Assembly: GCA_002441135.1 (NCBI GenBank)
Contig: DJVJ01000008.1
Span: forward strand, 1-64,000
DNA from: Caryophanales bacterium UBA6259
GTDB lineage: Bacteria; Bacillota; Bacilli; Tepidibacillales; Tepidibacillaceae
Direction of reading: 5' to 3'
DNA length: 64,000 nucleotides
Shown here piece after piece: positions 1-7,659 of this stretch. Position 1 is the first letter of the stretch, and the number at the start of each line of letters is the position of its first letter. The notes below the pieces were generated by a model that did not search any database, was not told the origin of the DNA, and saw only the letters and a program-made list of their open reading frames with translations. The position numbers and the translations under genes are program-made.

Positions 1-58
1 TAATGTAAAGGGATTCAAATTTTAGTATACTATTGTTATAAATACGGAGGTGACTTTA

Positions 59-343
59 TTGAAGCTATTAGTCTTTGCAACATATCGTCAAATTGTTAAC
101 GCTAAATCAGTCGACATTCCAATTCCTAATGAGGGAACAACGGTTAAAGAATTGCTCCAAGGTCTTATCCATCAATTTCCTGCTTTTGAAATCGAATTAT
201 TTGCACAAGATGATAAAAATAGATTAAAACCATTTATTCATCTCTTTGTTAATGGTCGCAATATCATTCATTTGGATGGTTTAGCAACACCAGTGAAGGA
301 TACCGACGAAATTGCGCTAATTCCGCCAGTTGGAGGTGGCTGA
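59..343 (+). CDS. MoaD/ThiS-family sulfur carrier (94 aa)
   Basis: Small ubiquitin-like protein of the MoaD/ThiS family. Such proteins carry sulfur as a C-terminal thiocarboxylate for pterin-cofactor (Mo/W) or thiazole synthesis in the cytoplasm. The family signature is the C-terminal IALIPPVGGG ending in the Gly-Gly that is adenylated by an E1-like enzyme. I place the start at TTG 59 (MKLLVFATYRQ): the ribosome binding site GGAGG at 46-50 lies 8 bases upstream, whereas the in-frame GTG at 50 overlaps it. A second small gene starts 5 bases after the stop. An aldehyde ferredoxin oxidoreductase gene follows 3 kb away, so a tungstopterin-specific MoaD is my inference; the family call is firm, the exact pathway is not. 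Confidence 0.85.
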   Translation: MKLLVFATYRQIVNAKSVDIPIPNEGTTVKELLQGLIHQFPAFEIELFAQDDKNRLKPFIHLFVNGRNIIHLDGLATPVKDTDEIALIPPVGGG

Positions 344-347
344 TTCA

Positions 348-629
348 TTGAATAAACAATTGGAATTCAGGGGATTATCCCAGAAAACCATGGTGAAATA
401 TTTGTTGTCGATCGCTGAACTCACCTATGATCATATTATAACAAACAACGACCAATCTGTGGTTATAAAAAAGTCAAATTGGTCTGTACTGATTTCAAAA
501 GAACATACCTATCACGCAAGTGCCATTATTTCCTTTCCTCAGCTGTTTTTAACGTTTACTGGGGATGAAATTGTAATTGAAAATGTAATTAGCCAATTAC
601 GAACAAAAACATTGCGATTAGGCGGGTAA
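348..629 (+). CDS. Small protein of unknown function ending in LRLGG (93 aa)
   Basis: I do not recognise this protein with certainty. The start is TTG 348 (MNKQLEFRGLSQ), with GGAGGT at 332-337 located in the end of the upstream moaD-like gene, so the two are translationally linked and co-transcribed. The sequence looks like an alpha/beta fold without membrane segments or cysteines. Its last residues are TKTLRLGG, so it ends in a di-glycine like the MoaD protein encoded just before it. It may correspond to the extra C-terminal domain attached to some archaeal-type MoaD proteins, here encoded separately, or it may be a second sulfur carrier. Both ideas are inference. Confidence 0.7.
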   Translation: MNKQLEFRGLSQKTMVKYLLSIAELTYDHIITNNDQSVVIKKSNWSVLISKEHTYHASAIISFPQLFLTFTGDEIVIENVISQLRTKTLRLGG

Positions 630-632
630 TTT

Positions 633-668
633 AAAGACTGATATACCTAAAGGGCATATCAGTCTTTT
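633..668 (+). terminator. Bidirectional rho-independent terminator
   Basis: A 12-bp stem (AAAGACTGATAT at 633-644, pairing with 656-667) closes on a short loop and is followed by T residues on the plus strand; the minus strand also has T residues after the stem. It separates the moaD-like pair from the convergent membrane protein gene. Confidence 0.85.
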
Positions 669-671
669 ACA

Positions 672-1121
672 TTAGATGAGTTGATGTCTGCGTAGAAGCT
701 TATAGTATCCATATGCAATAACATAAGCAATAAGGTAGGATAAAAAAGTCCACCAGATAGTCCAGCTATTACCATAAATAACTTTGCCAACCATAACAAA
801 GCCTAATTCAATTAGAGTTGTTAATAAAACAAACCCTATTAAGCTAATCAAAATATTCTTTTTTTTAAAATGAATAAAATATACAAATGCGCAAAAAAGA
901 AGTGGAAAAACACCTAGATTATAGCTTAAGGCAGAATAGGATTGCTCATTCTGGATCGGGGTAAATTCCCAAAAATCATAGTTAAATCCCCAATCATTAA
1001 TTGTAAATGCAACTACAGAGGCAAAAGGAGCGATTAACACAATAATTTTCGGACTTTTAATATACAAATAAATTCCATAAAGCCAAGGGATAAAAAAACC
1101 AATAATAAAATTAGTAATCAT
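672..1121 (-). CDS. Multi-pass membrane protein, resembles CBO0543 family (149 aa)
   Basis: Predicted integral membrane protein with about five hydrophobic segments (roughly residues 2-20, 26-42, 63-84, 89-111 and 119-141). It has conserved-looking aromatic stretches (NDWGFNYDFW, WTIWWTF). The size and Trp/Tyr-rich layout are like the uncharacterised CBO0543-type membrane proteins common in Bacillus; that similarity is from memory and function is unknown. The ATG at 1121 is preceded by AAAGGAGG, an excellent ribosome binding site. It stands alone on the minus strand, convergent with the moaD-like pair. Confidence 0.75.
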   Translation of the reverse strand: MITNFIIGFFIPWLYGIYLYIKSPKIIVLIAPFASVVAFTINDWGFNYDFWEFTPIQNEQSYSALSYNLGVFPLLFCAFVYFIHFKKKNILISLIGFVLLTTLIELGFVMVGKVIYGNSWTIWWTFLSYLIAYVIAYGYYKLLRRHQLI

Positions 1122-1230
1122 ATATATTGCCTCCTTTTCATGTAGCTTTTCCTAAATATTAAATATTCATATCTCTGTTAGAAGTTAGCTGCTATTATTT
1201 TGATGAGGAAAATTATGCTTTACTATATGA

Positions 1231-1259
1231 ACAAAAAACTCCCAAAGATTTTGGGAGTT
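1231..1259 (-). terminator. Terminator of the chemoreceptor gene
   Basis: The 8-bp stem AACTCCCA (1237-1244) pairs with TGGGAGTT (1252-1259). On the minus strand it is followed by a run of T (the A-run at 1231-1238 of the plus strand). It lies just after the stop codon of the chemoreceptor. Confidence 0.85.
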
Positions 1260-1283
1260 GAGTCACAAATATATGGTTTACCA

Positions 1284-2972
1284 CTATATTTTAAATTTAC
1301 TTAATAATCCTTGTAGTTCTTCAGCCATGTTTGCCAAGCTATTTGCTGAAGAATTAACCTCTTCCATAGAAGCTAATTGTTCTTCTGCTGAAGCGGCAAC
1401 ATTTTCCGAGCTTGCAGCATTTTCTTTAGAAATCTGTGTAATTTCATCCATGGTTGCAGTTACTTGCTCTGCACTTGCAGAGAGCTCTTCGGAGGTTGCA
1501 GACATTTCCTGAATCTGAGCAGAAATTGTCTTTGTAGAATCAAGAATCATCAAGAATTTCTCCTCGGTAAGATTTGTCACTTTAATTCCTGTTTCTACTT
1601 CTTCTTTCACCTTTCCCATCAACTCAACTGAGCTCCTAGTTCCTGCTTCAATTTCTGTTAGGATTCCTTCGATTTTCACTGCAGAAACTCCAGATTCTTC
1701 AGCTAGCTTTCTTACTTCCTCCGCAACTACCGCAAACCCTCGCCCATGTTCTCCTGCTCTAGCTGCTTCGATTGCTGCATTTAAAGCAAGTAGGTTCGTT
1801 TGGTCTGCAATTGCCTTGATAACGTTTAAGATGGACCCAATTTCCTGTGAATGTTCCACCATTTGACGAATCGCTTGATCAGAGCGGTTTACGGATTGAT
1901 GTATGGAATCCATTTGAAGTACTGTTTGCTTAACTGCAGTAACTCCCTCTTCTGCTTGACTTGTTGTTTCAGTCGAACGGTCTGAAATGGTAGATGCACT
2001 TTGAGCAATATGTTGAATACCTGTTGCCATTTCATCCAATGACTGGGCGCTTTCATTGATTGAGTTCATTTGTGTATCTGCACCTTTAGCCATTTCTTCA
2101 ACGGATTGAGCAATTTGCTCTGTCGCTTTTGCTGTTTGGTCTGCACTAGCATTTAATTCCTCTGCAGCAGAAGCAACCTGCTCAGCACTGCTTCCTACCT
2201 CTTGAATCAAAATCCGTAGATTACTATTCATTTCGTTAAATGCAGTTCCTAATTCGCGAATCTCGTCGTTGGTTTTTACTTGAATCTCTTCTACTGTTAA
2301 ATCACCACTAGCAATTCTTTTTGCGACCTGAGCCATTTTCTGTACAGGAATAGAAATCATTCTAGACACGATGATGCCAATTGCCATTGCTAAGATTAAA
2401 GCGATGATGCTAATCACTAAAATTAATGTGCGAACTCTACTTACCTCTTCTGTATTCTTCTGACTTTCTTCATTCATTAGCTGTTGCTGATCTTCTCCAA
2501 TGGATACTGCGATGCTTCTCATTTCACGAATAATTGGCGTCATCTCTGAATTAGCAATTTGAATTGCCTCTTCCTGACTTGTTAAGCTAGCCTTTATTGC
2601 TTTTGTTGTGGTTTCTTTTAATTGATTGTTCAGATTATCTAAATTTTTTAATGCCTGTCGATTTTTCTCTTGATATACCAATTTTGTAAGGTCTTCAATT
2701 ATTTTCGTTACTTTTTCGTTAGAGCTATTTAGATTTTTCACATTGGTATCATCATTAAGAAGGAGTACCCCTCTAAATGCATTAGATTGAAGATTTATAT
2801 TAGCTTCAATATCCTTTAAATCTTTAACAATAATTGCACGTCGATTAACTAGATCAGAATACGAATCATTAATTCCATTTAAAAAGTATAAAGATAGTCC
2901 ACTAATTATACCTAGTAATAGGGTAACACTTAAAAATCCCATCAGTAATTTCTTCATTATTGTGAATCTCAT
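1284..2972 (-). CDS. Methyl-accepting chemotaxis protein (562 aa)
   Basis: Transmembrane chemoreceptor that signals to CheA/CheW. Domain order: TM1 about residues 7-28, a four-helix-bundle-type extracellular ligand region about 30-180 rich in Asn/Lys/Glu (4HB_MCP-like), TM2 about 183-205, HAMP about 205-257, and a long cytoplasmic coiled coil. The coiled coil contains the conserved hairpin tip ([20 protein letters not shown]) that contacts CheA/CheW. The start ATG at 2972 has GAGGAG about 9 bases upstream; the second in-frame ATG at 2957 has no such site. It is a single-gene unit between terminators. The ligand cannot be read from the sequence. Its neighbour is the aldehyde oxidoreductase gene, but a terminator separates them, so a functional link is not supported. 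Confidence 0.95.
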   Translation of the reverse strand: MRFTIMKKLLMGFLSVTLLLGIISGLSLYFLNGINDSYSDLVNRRAIIVKDLKDIEANINLQSNAFRGVLLLNDDTNVKNLNSSNEKVTKIIEDLTKLVYQEKNRQALKNLDNLNNQLKETTTKAIKASLTSQEEAIQIANSEMTPIIREMRSIAVSIGEDQQQLMNEESQKNTEEVSRVRTLILVISIIALILAMAIGIIVSRMISIPVQKMAQVAKRIASGDLTVEEIQVKTNDEIRELGTAFNEMNSNLRILIQEVGSSAEQVASAAEELNASADQTAKATEQIAQSVEEMAKGADTQMNSINESAQSLDEMATGIQHIAQSASTISDRSTETTSQAEEGVTAVKQTVLQMDSIHQSVNRSDQAIRQMVEHSQEIGSILNVIKAIADQTNLLALNAAIEAARAGEHGRGFAVVAEEVRKLAEESGVSAVKIEGILTEIEAGTRSSVELMGKVKEEVETGIKVTNLTEEKFLMILDSTKTISAQIQEMSATSEELSASAEQVTATMDEITQISKENAASSENVAASAEEQLASMEEVNSSANSLANMAEELQGLLSKFKI

Positions 2973-3171
2973 TTTGTTCTCTCCTCTTGTTAGTAATATA
3001 ATTGCTGGAATTTATTAGTTCTACACTACTAATTAGCTCTTAAGGATGAAATTCCTGCCTTGCTTTTGCTAAATTTTGTCGAAATTAAGAACAAAGTGTC
3101 GAAATCTAGCACTTTCGACTCAACTTTATGGATTGAATTAGAAAAGAAAATTATGTAACTTTCCTTTTCCG

Positions 3172-3208
3172 AAAAAAAAATCCAGCTAAGTAGGACCTTA
3201 GCTGGATT
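3172..3208 (-). terminator. Terminator of the aldehyde oxidoreductase gene
   Basis: A 12-bp stem (AATCCAGCTAAG at 3179-3190 with CTTAGCTGGATT at 3197-3208) is followed by a run of about nine T on the minus strand. It sits about 40 bases after the aor stop. The roughly 200 bases from here to the chemoreceptor start hold only its promoter region; I see no gene there. Confidence 0.85.
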
Positions 3209-3250
3209 TTAAAAAATGATTTTTATGATTATTTTTTCTTACCTTTACTA

Positions 3251-5053
3251 TTAAAGGATTTCTAATTCCTTTAATTTTGCTTCTGGAACTACACCTTCTA
3301 CCCATCCACGCTCTTGATAATACTCTTCAAGCATTGCAGGTAAGTTAGATACAACTCCCTCACTATGCTTAGAAGCGCCTTCTGTTAAGAAACGTTTTGG
3401 TAATGTATCATCTTTTCCATCAAAACCATTTAGGTTGTTGATATAACGCTCTAGGTTAACAATTCTTTCCCCAGCCTTCATTACATCGTCTGCACTAAAG
3501 GTTGTTCCAACCATTGTTGCATATTGAGCAGCATACTCTTCTGCACCTTGTGCAAAGGAGGAGAATTTACAGATATCCATGGAATCACCAAATGCAGCTA
3601 GGTTTTGGAAAATCATTGATAATTTGCCTTTACCCTTCCACTCTAAACGATCAGTAGGTTCTGGAATTCCCAAAATCTCACTAGCAATTGTATACCCGTT
3701 TACGTGACAAGCACCACGGTTACTTGTAGCATAAGTAACACCAATTCCTTGAACCCCACGTGGGTCATAAGCAGGAATGGATTGGTCTTTAACAGACATC
3801 GCAAGTTCAGGAGCGCCTATTTGCTTTGATGCTCTTCCAGCACCTTCAGATAATAAGTCACCTAACTCTTGTTTAGCCGCAATCTTATGAGCTAGCTCAA
3901 CCATCTTGTCAGTGTCGCCCCACTTAATCTCTTCTTGGATGATTCCTTTTTCTGATGCTTCCATTGCCATTGCAATCGTGTTACCAAACTCAATGGTATC
4001 CATGCCATAGTCATTACATAGGTATAAAAGATATGCAGATGCCTCACGATTATCGCTTCCACACATTGCTCCAATAGCCCATGCTGTTTCATATTCCATG
4101 GATTCTACTTTTACTTTATATTTACCATCTTTAACTTCTAATTCCTTCTTACATGCTACTGGACAAGCATGGCAAGTAGGTTCAGAAACTAATAGATGCT
4201 CATTGTATGCTTCACCACTAATCTCATCTGCTTGGTCAAAGTGAGAAAGCTTTCCATTATAAGCTGGTAAACCGCTAACAGAGTTTAATACGTTTGTTAA
4301 TACGTTTGTACCATAAACAGAAAGTCCACCTTTATTTGGTGCAGTAACTGCATTTGTCATTACTAAGTCTAATGCATCTTTTCTCGCTTGCTTATGCTCT
4401 TCAACTTGAACTGGCTTTAGTGCACTCTTTACAGAACCACGGATAACAATCGCTTTTAGATTCTTACTTCCTGCAACCGCTCCTACACCACCACGGCCAG
4501 CTGCTCTATCATTTTCATTCATAATATTCGCATATTTTACTAGGTTTTCTCCAGCTTGACCAATTGTCATTACGCTCAAATCTTTATCGCCATAACGATC
4601 CTTCATGATTTGAACCACTTCATGCACATTTTTACCCCAAATATCTGTAGCATCTAGAATTTCAACGTTACCATTGTCTACAAATAAATAAACTGGTTTA
4701 TCTGCTTTTCCTTTAATATTAAAGCCATCAAAGCCAGACCAACGAATACGAGGGCCTGCCCAGCCACCCATGTGGGAGTTCGTAACTGTTCCTGTCAAAG
4801 GAGATTTTGTAACTACAGCTACTCTGTTACCCATTGTAACTTGTGTTCCAACAGTTGGACCAGTCATCACAGATAATAAATTATCTGGGGAAAACGCTTC
4901 CACTAATGGGCCATTTTCATAAAAATATTTAGTGCCTAATCCTCTTCCACCAATATATTTACGAGCATCTTCTTCATCAATACCCTTGTACTCTACAGTT
5001 CGATCTGTAAGATTAATCCAAGCAACCCTGTTTAAATATCCCCCAAATTTCAA
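3251..5053 (-). CDS. aor: Tungsten-type aldehyde ferredoxin oxidoreductase (600 aa)
   Basis: Cytoplasmic oxidoreductase of the AOR family, which oxidises aldehydes to acids with ferredoxin (reversible in some anaerobes) using a bis-tungstopterin and one [4Fe-4S] cluster. The cluster ligands are visible: C294-x2-C297-x3-C301 (CHACPVAC) and C495 (SMDICKF), matching the spacing of archaeal AOR. The pterin-binding signature RGGVGAVAGSKNLKAI is at 187-202 and the acidic EYET block at 320-323. Length is typical for the family. The start is TTG 5053, with GGGAGGT 7 bases upstream. It is transcribed away from the moaDE-moeB pair, whose products make or load the pterin cofactor. W rather than Mo is inferred from family membership. 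Confidence 0.95.
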   Translation of the reverse strand: MKFGGYLNRVAWINLTDRTVEYKGIDEEDARKYIGGRGLGTKYFYENGPLVEAFSPDNLLSVMTGPTVGTQVTMGNRVAVVTKSPLTGTVTNSHMGGWAGPRIRWSGFDGFNIKGKADKPVYLFVDNGNVEILDATDIWGKNVHEVVQIMKDRYGDKDLSVMTIGQAGENLVKYANIMNENDRAAGRGGVGAVAGSKNLKAIVIRGSVKSALKPVQVEEHKQARKDALDLVMTNAVTAPNKGGLSVYGTNVLTNVLNSVSGLPAYNGKLSHFDQADEISGEAYNEHLLVSEPTCHACPVACKKELEVKDGKYKVKVESMEYETAWAIGAMCGSDNREASAYLLYLCNDYGMDTIEFGNTIAMAMEASEKGIIQEEIKWGDTDKMVELAHKIAAKQELGDLLSEGAGRASKQIGAPELAMSVKDQSIPAYDPRGVQGIGVTYATSNRGACHVNGYTIASEILGIPEPTDRLEWKGKGKLSMIFQNLAAFGDSMDICKFSSFAQGAEEYAAQYATMVGTTFSADDVMKAGERIVNLERYINNLNGFDGKDDTLPKRFLTEGASKHSEGVVSNLPAMLEEYYQERGWVEGVVPEAKLKELEIL

Positions 5054-5071
5054 CTCGAATACCTCCCAAAA

Positions 5072-5117
5072 TTAATAGTTATTAACCAAAATTAGTAGAT
5101 ATTACTAATCTAGTAAT
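5072..5117 (-). promoter_or_regulatory. Clustered inverted repeats upstream of aor
   Basis: Directly upstream of the aor ribosome binding site are overlapping dyads: ATTAGTA-gatat-TACTAAT (about 5091-5108), ATTACTA-atc-TAGTAAT (5101-5117), and a weaker TTAATA/ATTAA repeat at 5072-5085. They lie between probable -10 sequences (around 5125-5135) and the start codon, so they look like operators. The cognate regulator is not identifiable here. The region 5054-5306 otherwise carries only the divergent promoters of aor and moaDE. Confidence 0.4.
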
Positions 5118-5306
5118 GATTCTATTTTATCAAATTTTTTTCAAAAATGTGATAGAAATATTATTATTTTAGAAATAATTTCATTGCAGATTATTCCATT
5201 TCTCATTGCTCATATAATTTTAACGATTATCATGTGAAAAATAGGTTTAAATAGTTTATAATAAAACAATGAAACCGTTCACCGAATATGAAAGGATGAG
5301 ATTTTA

Positions 5307-6026
5307 ATGCAGATAAAAGTTAAGTTTTTTGCCGGAATTGCTGAAGCAACTGGTCAACGTGAATATGTTTTACATATAGAGCACTCCCCTTCTGTGCAAG
5401 AATTGGTACAGCATTTAACAGAAGAATTTCCTCAGGCAGCCGATTTAATGAAACGTTGTATGGTCTCCTTAAATCATGATTATGCAAAGCCTGACCAAAC
5501 CATTACAGAAAATGATGAAATTGCCTTAATTCCACCAGTTAGTGGAGGAGAAGTGGATAAGCTAGCTGAGCTATCTGACGACTTATTTGAGGTAACAGAT
5601 CAACCTTTATCCTCTGATGCATTAATTGCAAAGGTTTCTAATCCATATGCAGGTGCAATTGTAAGCTTTGTCGGAACCGTTCGCGAGTTTACCCACGGAC
5701 AACGCACAACCTTTTTAGAATATGAAGCATACCCAGAAATGGCCGTTAAAAAAATGAAAGAAATTGCTATAGAAATAAAAGAAAAGTGGCCAAAATCCGA
5801 AGTAGCGATGTCTCATCGTACTGGTAAATTAGACATTGAAGAGATTAGCGTAATTATTGCCATAGCTACCCCTCACCGTGATGCTGGCTTTGAAGCAGGT
5901 CGATATGCGATTGAGCGTCTGAAACAAATCGTTCCAGTATGGAAGAAAGAAATTTGGGAAGATGGAGAAGAATGGGTAGGTCATCAAGAAGGCCCATGGA
6001 AAATCCATGAAAACAATGAGGGATAA
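5307..6026 (+). CDS. MoaD-MoaE fusion molybdopterin synthase (239 aa)
   Basis: Molybdopterin synthase, which inserts two dithiolene sulfurs into cPMP to make molybdopterin, is normally two proteins. Here residues 1-81 are a complete MoaD ending in IPPVSGG (G80-G81), followed without a stop by [11 protein letters not shown] and a complete MoaE (about 97-235). MoaE motifs present: FVGTVR at 121-126, [10 protein letters not shown] at 170-179, and the catalytic-lysine block VWKKE at 211-215. In free MoaD the Gly-Gly must be C-terminal to be thiocarboxylated, so this protein would need cleavage after G81, as reported for mycobacterial MoaX. Start ATG 5307 has AAAGGA upstream. moeB begins two bases after its stop. 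Confidence 0.9.
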   Translation: MQIKVKFFAGIAEATGQREYVLHIEHSPSVQELVQHLTEEFPQAADLMKRCMVSLNHDYAKPDQTITENDEIALIPPVSGGEVDKLAELSDDLFEVTDQPLSSDALIAKVSNPYAGAIVSFVGTVREFTHGQRTTFLEYEAYPEMAVKKMKEIAIEIKEKWPKSEVAMSHRTGKLDIEEISVIIAIATPHRDAGFEAGRYAIERLKQIVPVWKKEIWEDGEEWVGHQEGPWKIHENNEG

Positions 6027-6028
6027 TC

Positions 6029-7063
6029 ATGGATAATCAAACATTACGTTACTCCAGACAAATCTTATTTTCTCCAATTGGAAAATCTGGACAAGAAAAA
6101 TTAAAAAATAGCCGTATTGCCATCGTTGGAATGGGAGCATTAGGTACTGCATTAGCGAATCATATGGTTCGTGCCGGTGTTGGCTATGTACGAATCATGG
6201 ACCGTGATTTTGTGGAATATAGCAATCTGCAAAGACAAATGCTTTTTGAGGAAGAAGATGCGAAAAATAGCACACCTAAAGCGATTGCTGGAAAAGAACG
6301 ATTAAACCGAATTAATTCTGATGTCATTGTGGATGCTCATGTCACAGACGTGACTTGGAATAATGCGGAAGAGCTTTTAGCAGATGTAGATTTAATTCTT
6401 GATGGTACGGATAATTTTGAAATTCGCTATTTAATCAATGATGTTGCTGTAAAGCATAACATACCTTGGGTTTATGGTGGTGCAGTGAGTGCAAGAGGAA
6501 TGACAGTTACTGTTATTCCACAAAAGACCCCTTGCTATCGCTGTCTATTCCCTAAAAAACCGGATCCAGGAACTAATGAAACCTGTGACACTGCTGGTGT
6601 TATTGGCCCAATTATTCAAGTTGTTGCTGCTTATCAGGCTACTGAAGCTCTGAAGCTATTGGTTGGTGATGAAGAACATGTCAGTACAGCCCTTCGCAGC
6701 TTTGAGCTATGGAACAATGATTATTCTGAAATCAACTTAAAAAACGCAAGAAACGAAGAATGTCCTACCTGTGGCCAACATCAATACGATTACCTCGATC
6801 CAGTTGATAAATCTGAGAAGGTAATCTCCTTATGTGGTAGAGATACCATTCAAATCTCTCCAGCAGAAGGAACAAAAATTGATTTAAATGGATTAGCAGA
6901 AAGATTGACACCAATTGGTCAGGTTGAAAAGACGCCATTTCTGCTACGCTTTTTAATTGAAGAGTACAAATTAACCATTTTCCCTGACGGTCGTGTTTTG
7001 ATCCAAGGCACCGATGATAAGATTATCGCTAAGAATCTGTATAGCAAATATATTGGTAGCTAA
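6029..7063 (+). CDS. moeB: MoeB/ThiF-type adenylyltransferase (344 aa)
   Basis: E1-like enzyme that adenylates the C-terminal Gly-Gly of MoaD (or ThiS) so that sulfur can be loaded. Visible motifs: the ATP-binding loop GMGALG (34-39), the R-Q contact region SNLQRQ (65-70), the catalytic cysteine block TCDTAGVIGP with C186, and zinc ligands C169/C172 and C245/C248. There is no rhodanese domain; the extra C-terminal 90 residues after the second zinc pair look like a small alpha/beta tail. The gene starts two bases after the MoaD-MoaE fusion and is therefore its operon partner, probably serving both the fusion and the free MoaD-like protein encoded at 59-343. Confidence 0.92.
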   Translation: MDNQTLRYSRQILFSPIGKSGQEKLKNSRIAIVGMGALGTALANHMVRAGVGYVRIMDRDFVEYSNLQRQMLFEEEDAKNSTPKAIAGKERLNRINSDVIVDAHVTDVTWNNAEELLADVDLILDGTDNFEIRYLINDVAVKHNIPWVYGGAVSARGMTVTVIPQKTPCYRCLFPKKPDPGTNETCDTAGVIGPIIQVVAAYQATEALKLLVGDEEHVSTALRSFELWNNDYSEINLKNARNEECPTCGQHQYDYLDPVDKSEKVISLCGRDTIQISPAEGTKIDLNGLAERLTPIGQVEKTPFLLRFLIEEYKLTIFPDGRVLIQGTDDKIIAKNLYSKYIGS

Positions 7064-7073
7064 ACTAAAATTT

Positions 7074-7122
7074 AAAACGAGTCGATTTGGAGTGAAATCC
7101 AGAATTGACTCGTTTTCTTTTT
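7074..7122 (+). terminator. Terminator of moaDE-moeB
   Basis: A 10-bp stem AAAACGAGTC (7074-7083) pairs with GACTCGTTTT (7107-7116), with further internal pairing, and is followed by TCTTTTT. Confidence 0.85.
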
Positions 7123-7148
7123 GAAAATTTTATCTTCGGTTTCATCAA

Positions 7149-7256
7149 GACTCCCTCTTCAACACCGAAAGAGGGAGTTGATTCAATCCTCGAAATAAGT
7201 CTCGCTAAATTCAGATGGAGTTTAAACTCCATCTGAATAAAGTCTCGCTTTATTCG
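7149..7256. repeat. Palindromic element with flanking direct repeats
   Basis: An intergenic stretch with two dyads. The first is a hairpin with arms at 7149-7159 and 7168-7180 (GACTCCCTCTT / AAGAGGGAGTTG). The second is a perfect 30-bp palindrome at 7209-7238 (left arm ATTCAGATGGAGTTT). The palindrome is flanked by the direct repeat AGTCTCGCT (7198-7206 and 7241-7249) and an imperfect outer arm (CGAAATAA at 7191, TTTATTCG ending 7256). There is no T-run, so it is not a classical terminator. It resembles a REP/MITE-like unit, but no second copy was noticed in this window. Confidence 0.6.
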
Positions 7257-7282
7257 TTTTAAGGTAAGTTATGGCATTCTCT

Positions 7283-7447
7283 TTAACGCCATGGAAGTAG
7301 GTTCTCGTGATTACTAAACCATTCTTGCATTTTTTCTGGAGAACCCTTTTCCACGACATTGCTCCCAGCGTCATTTGGTAAAGTAATTGCTAATATAACT
7401 AAAACAAGAAAAATGACAAAAACATAGCTTAATAGTTTTTTAGCCAA
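7283..7447 (-). CDS. Small membrane-anchored protein (54 aa), unknown
   Basis: An open reading frame from TTG 7447 (MAKKLLSYVFVIF) to TAA 7283. Upstream is GAAAGGATG, a credible ribosome binding site. Residues 5-23 form one hydrophobic helix, followed by a short polar tail (NDAGSNVVEKGSPEKMQEWF) ending in LLPWR. The pattern fits a single-pass protein with an extracytoplasmic tail or a poorly cleaved signal peptide. I do not recognise the family. It stands alone between the palindromic element and the old yellow enzyme gene; no function can be assigned. Confidence 0.55.
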   Translation of the reverse strand: MAKKLLSYVFVIFLVLVILAITLPNDAGSNVVEKGSPEKMQEWFSNHENLLPWR

Positions 7448-7580
7448 ATGATCACATCCTTTCTAAAGTTTTATCTATCTTAGTAACGATAAAGCCCTTT
7501 ACTATAAAATATGAAATAATTCCTTCATTATTTCCTACTGTTCTTATTTCGTTAAGGAAAATTTTATGCTTTCCTATCCA

Positions 7581-7620
7581 AAAAAAACTACACTTCCTCA
7601 TATTGAGAAAATGTAGTTTT
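7581..7620 (-). terminator. Terminator of the old yellow enzyme gene
   Basis: AAAACTACA (7584-7592) pairs with TGTAGTTTT (7612-7620); on the minus strand the stem is followed by a T-run. It lies 40 bases after the stop codon of the flavin oxidoreductase gene. Confidence 0.8.
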
Positions 7621-7659
7621 TGGAGCGTATATCATTTTTTGTATTGTAAACCAGTAATA

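Noticed and set aside
1258..1512. 84-codon plus-strand frame
   Set aside because: Lies opposite the chemoreceptor signalling domain and is only its mirror (Ser/Ala-rich antisense).
5215..5306. Possible Crp/Fnr box (TGTGAAAAATAGG) or molybdenum-cofactor riboswitch before moaDE
   Set aside because: Only one half-site fits and no paired secondary structure of a Moco riboswitch is visible in this short leader.
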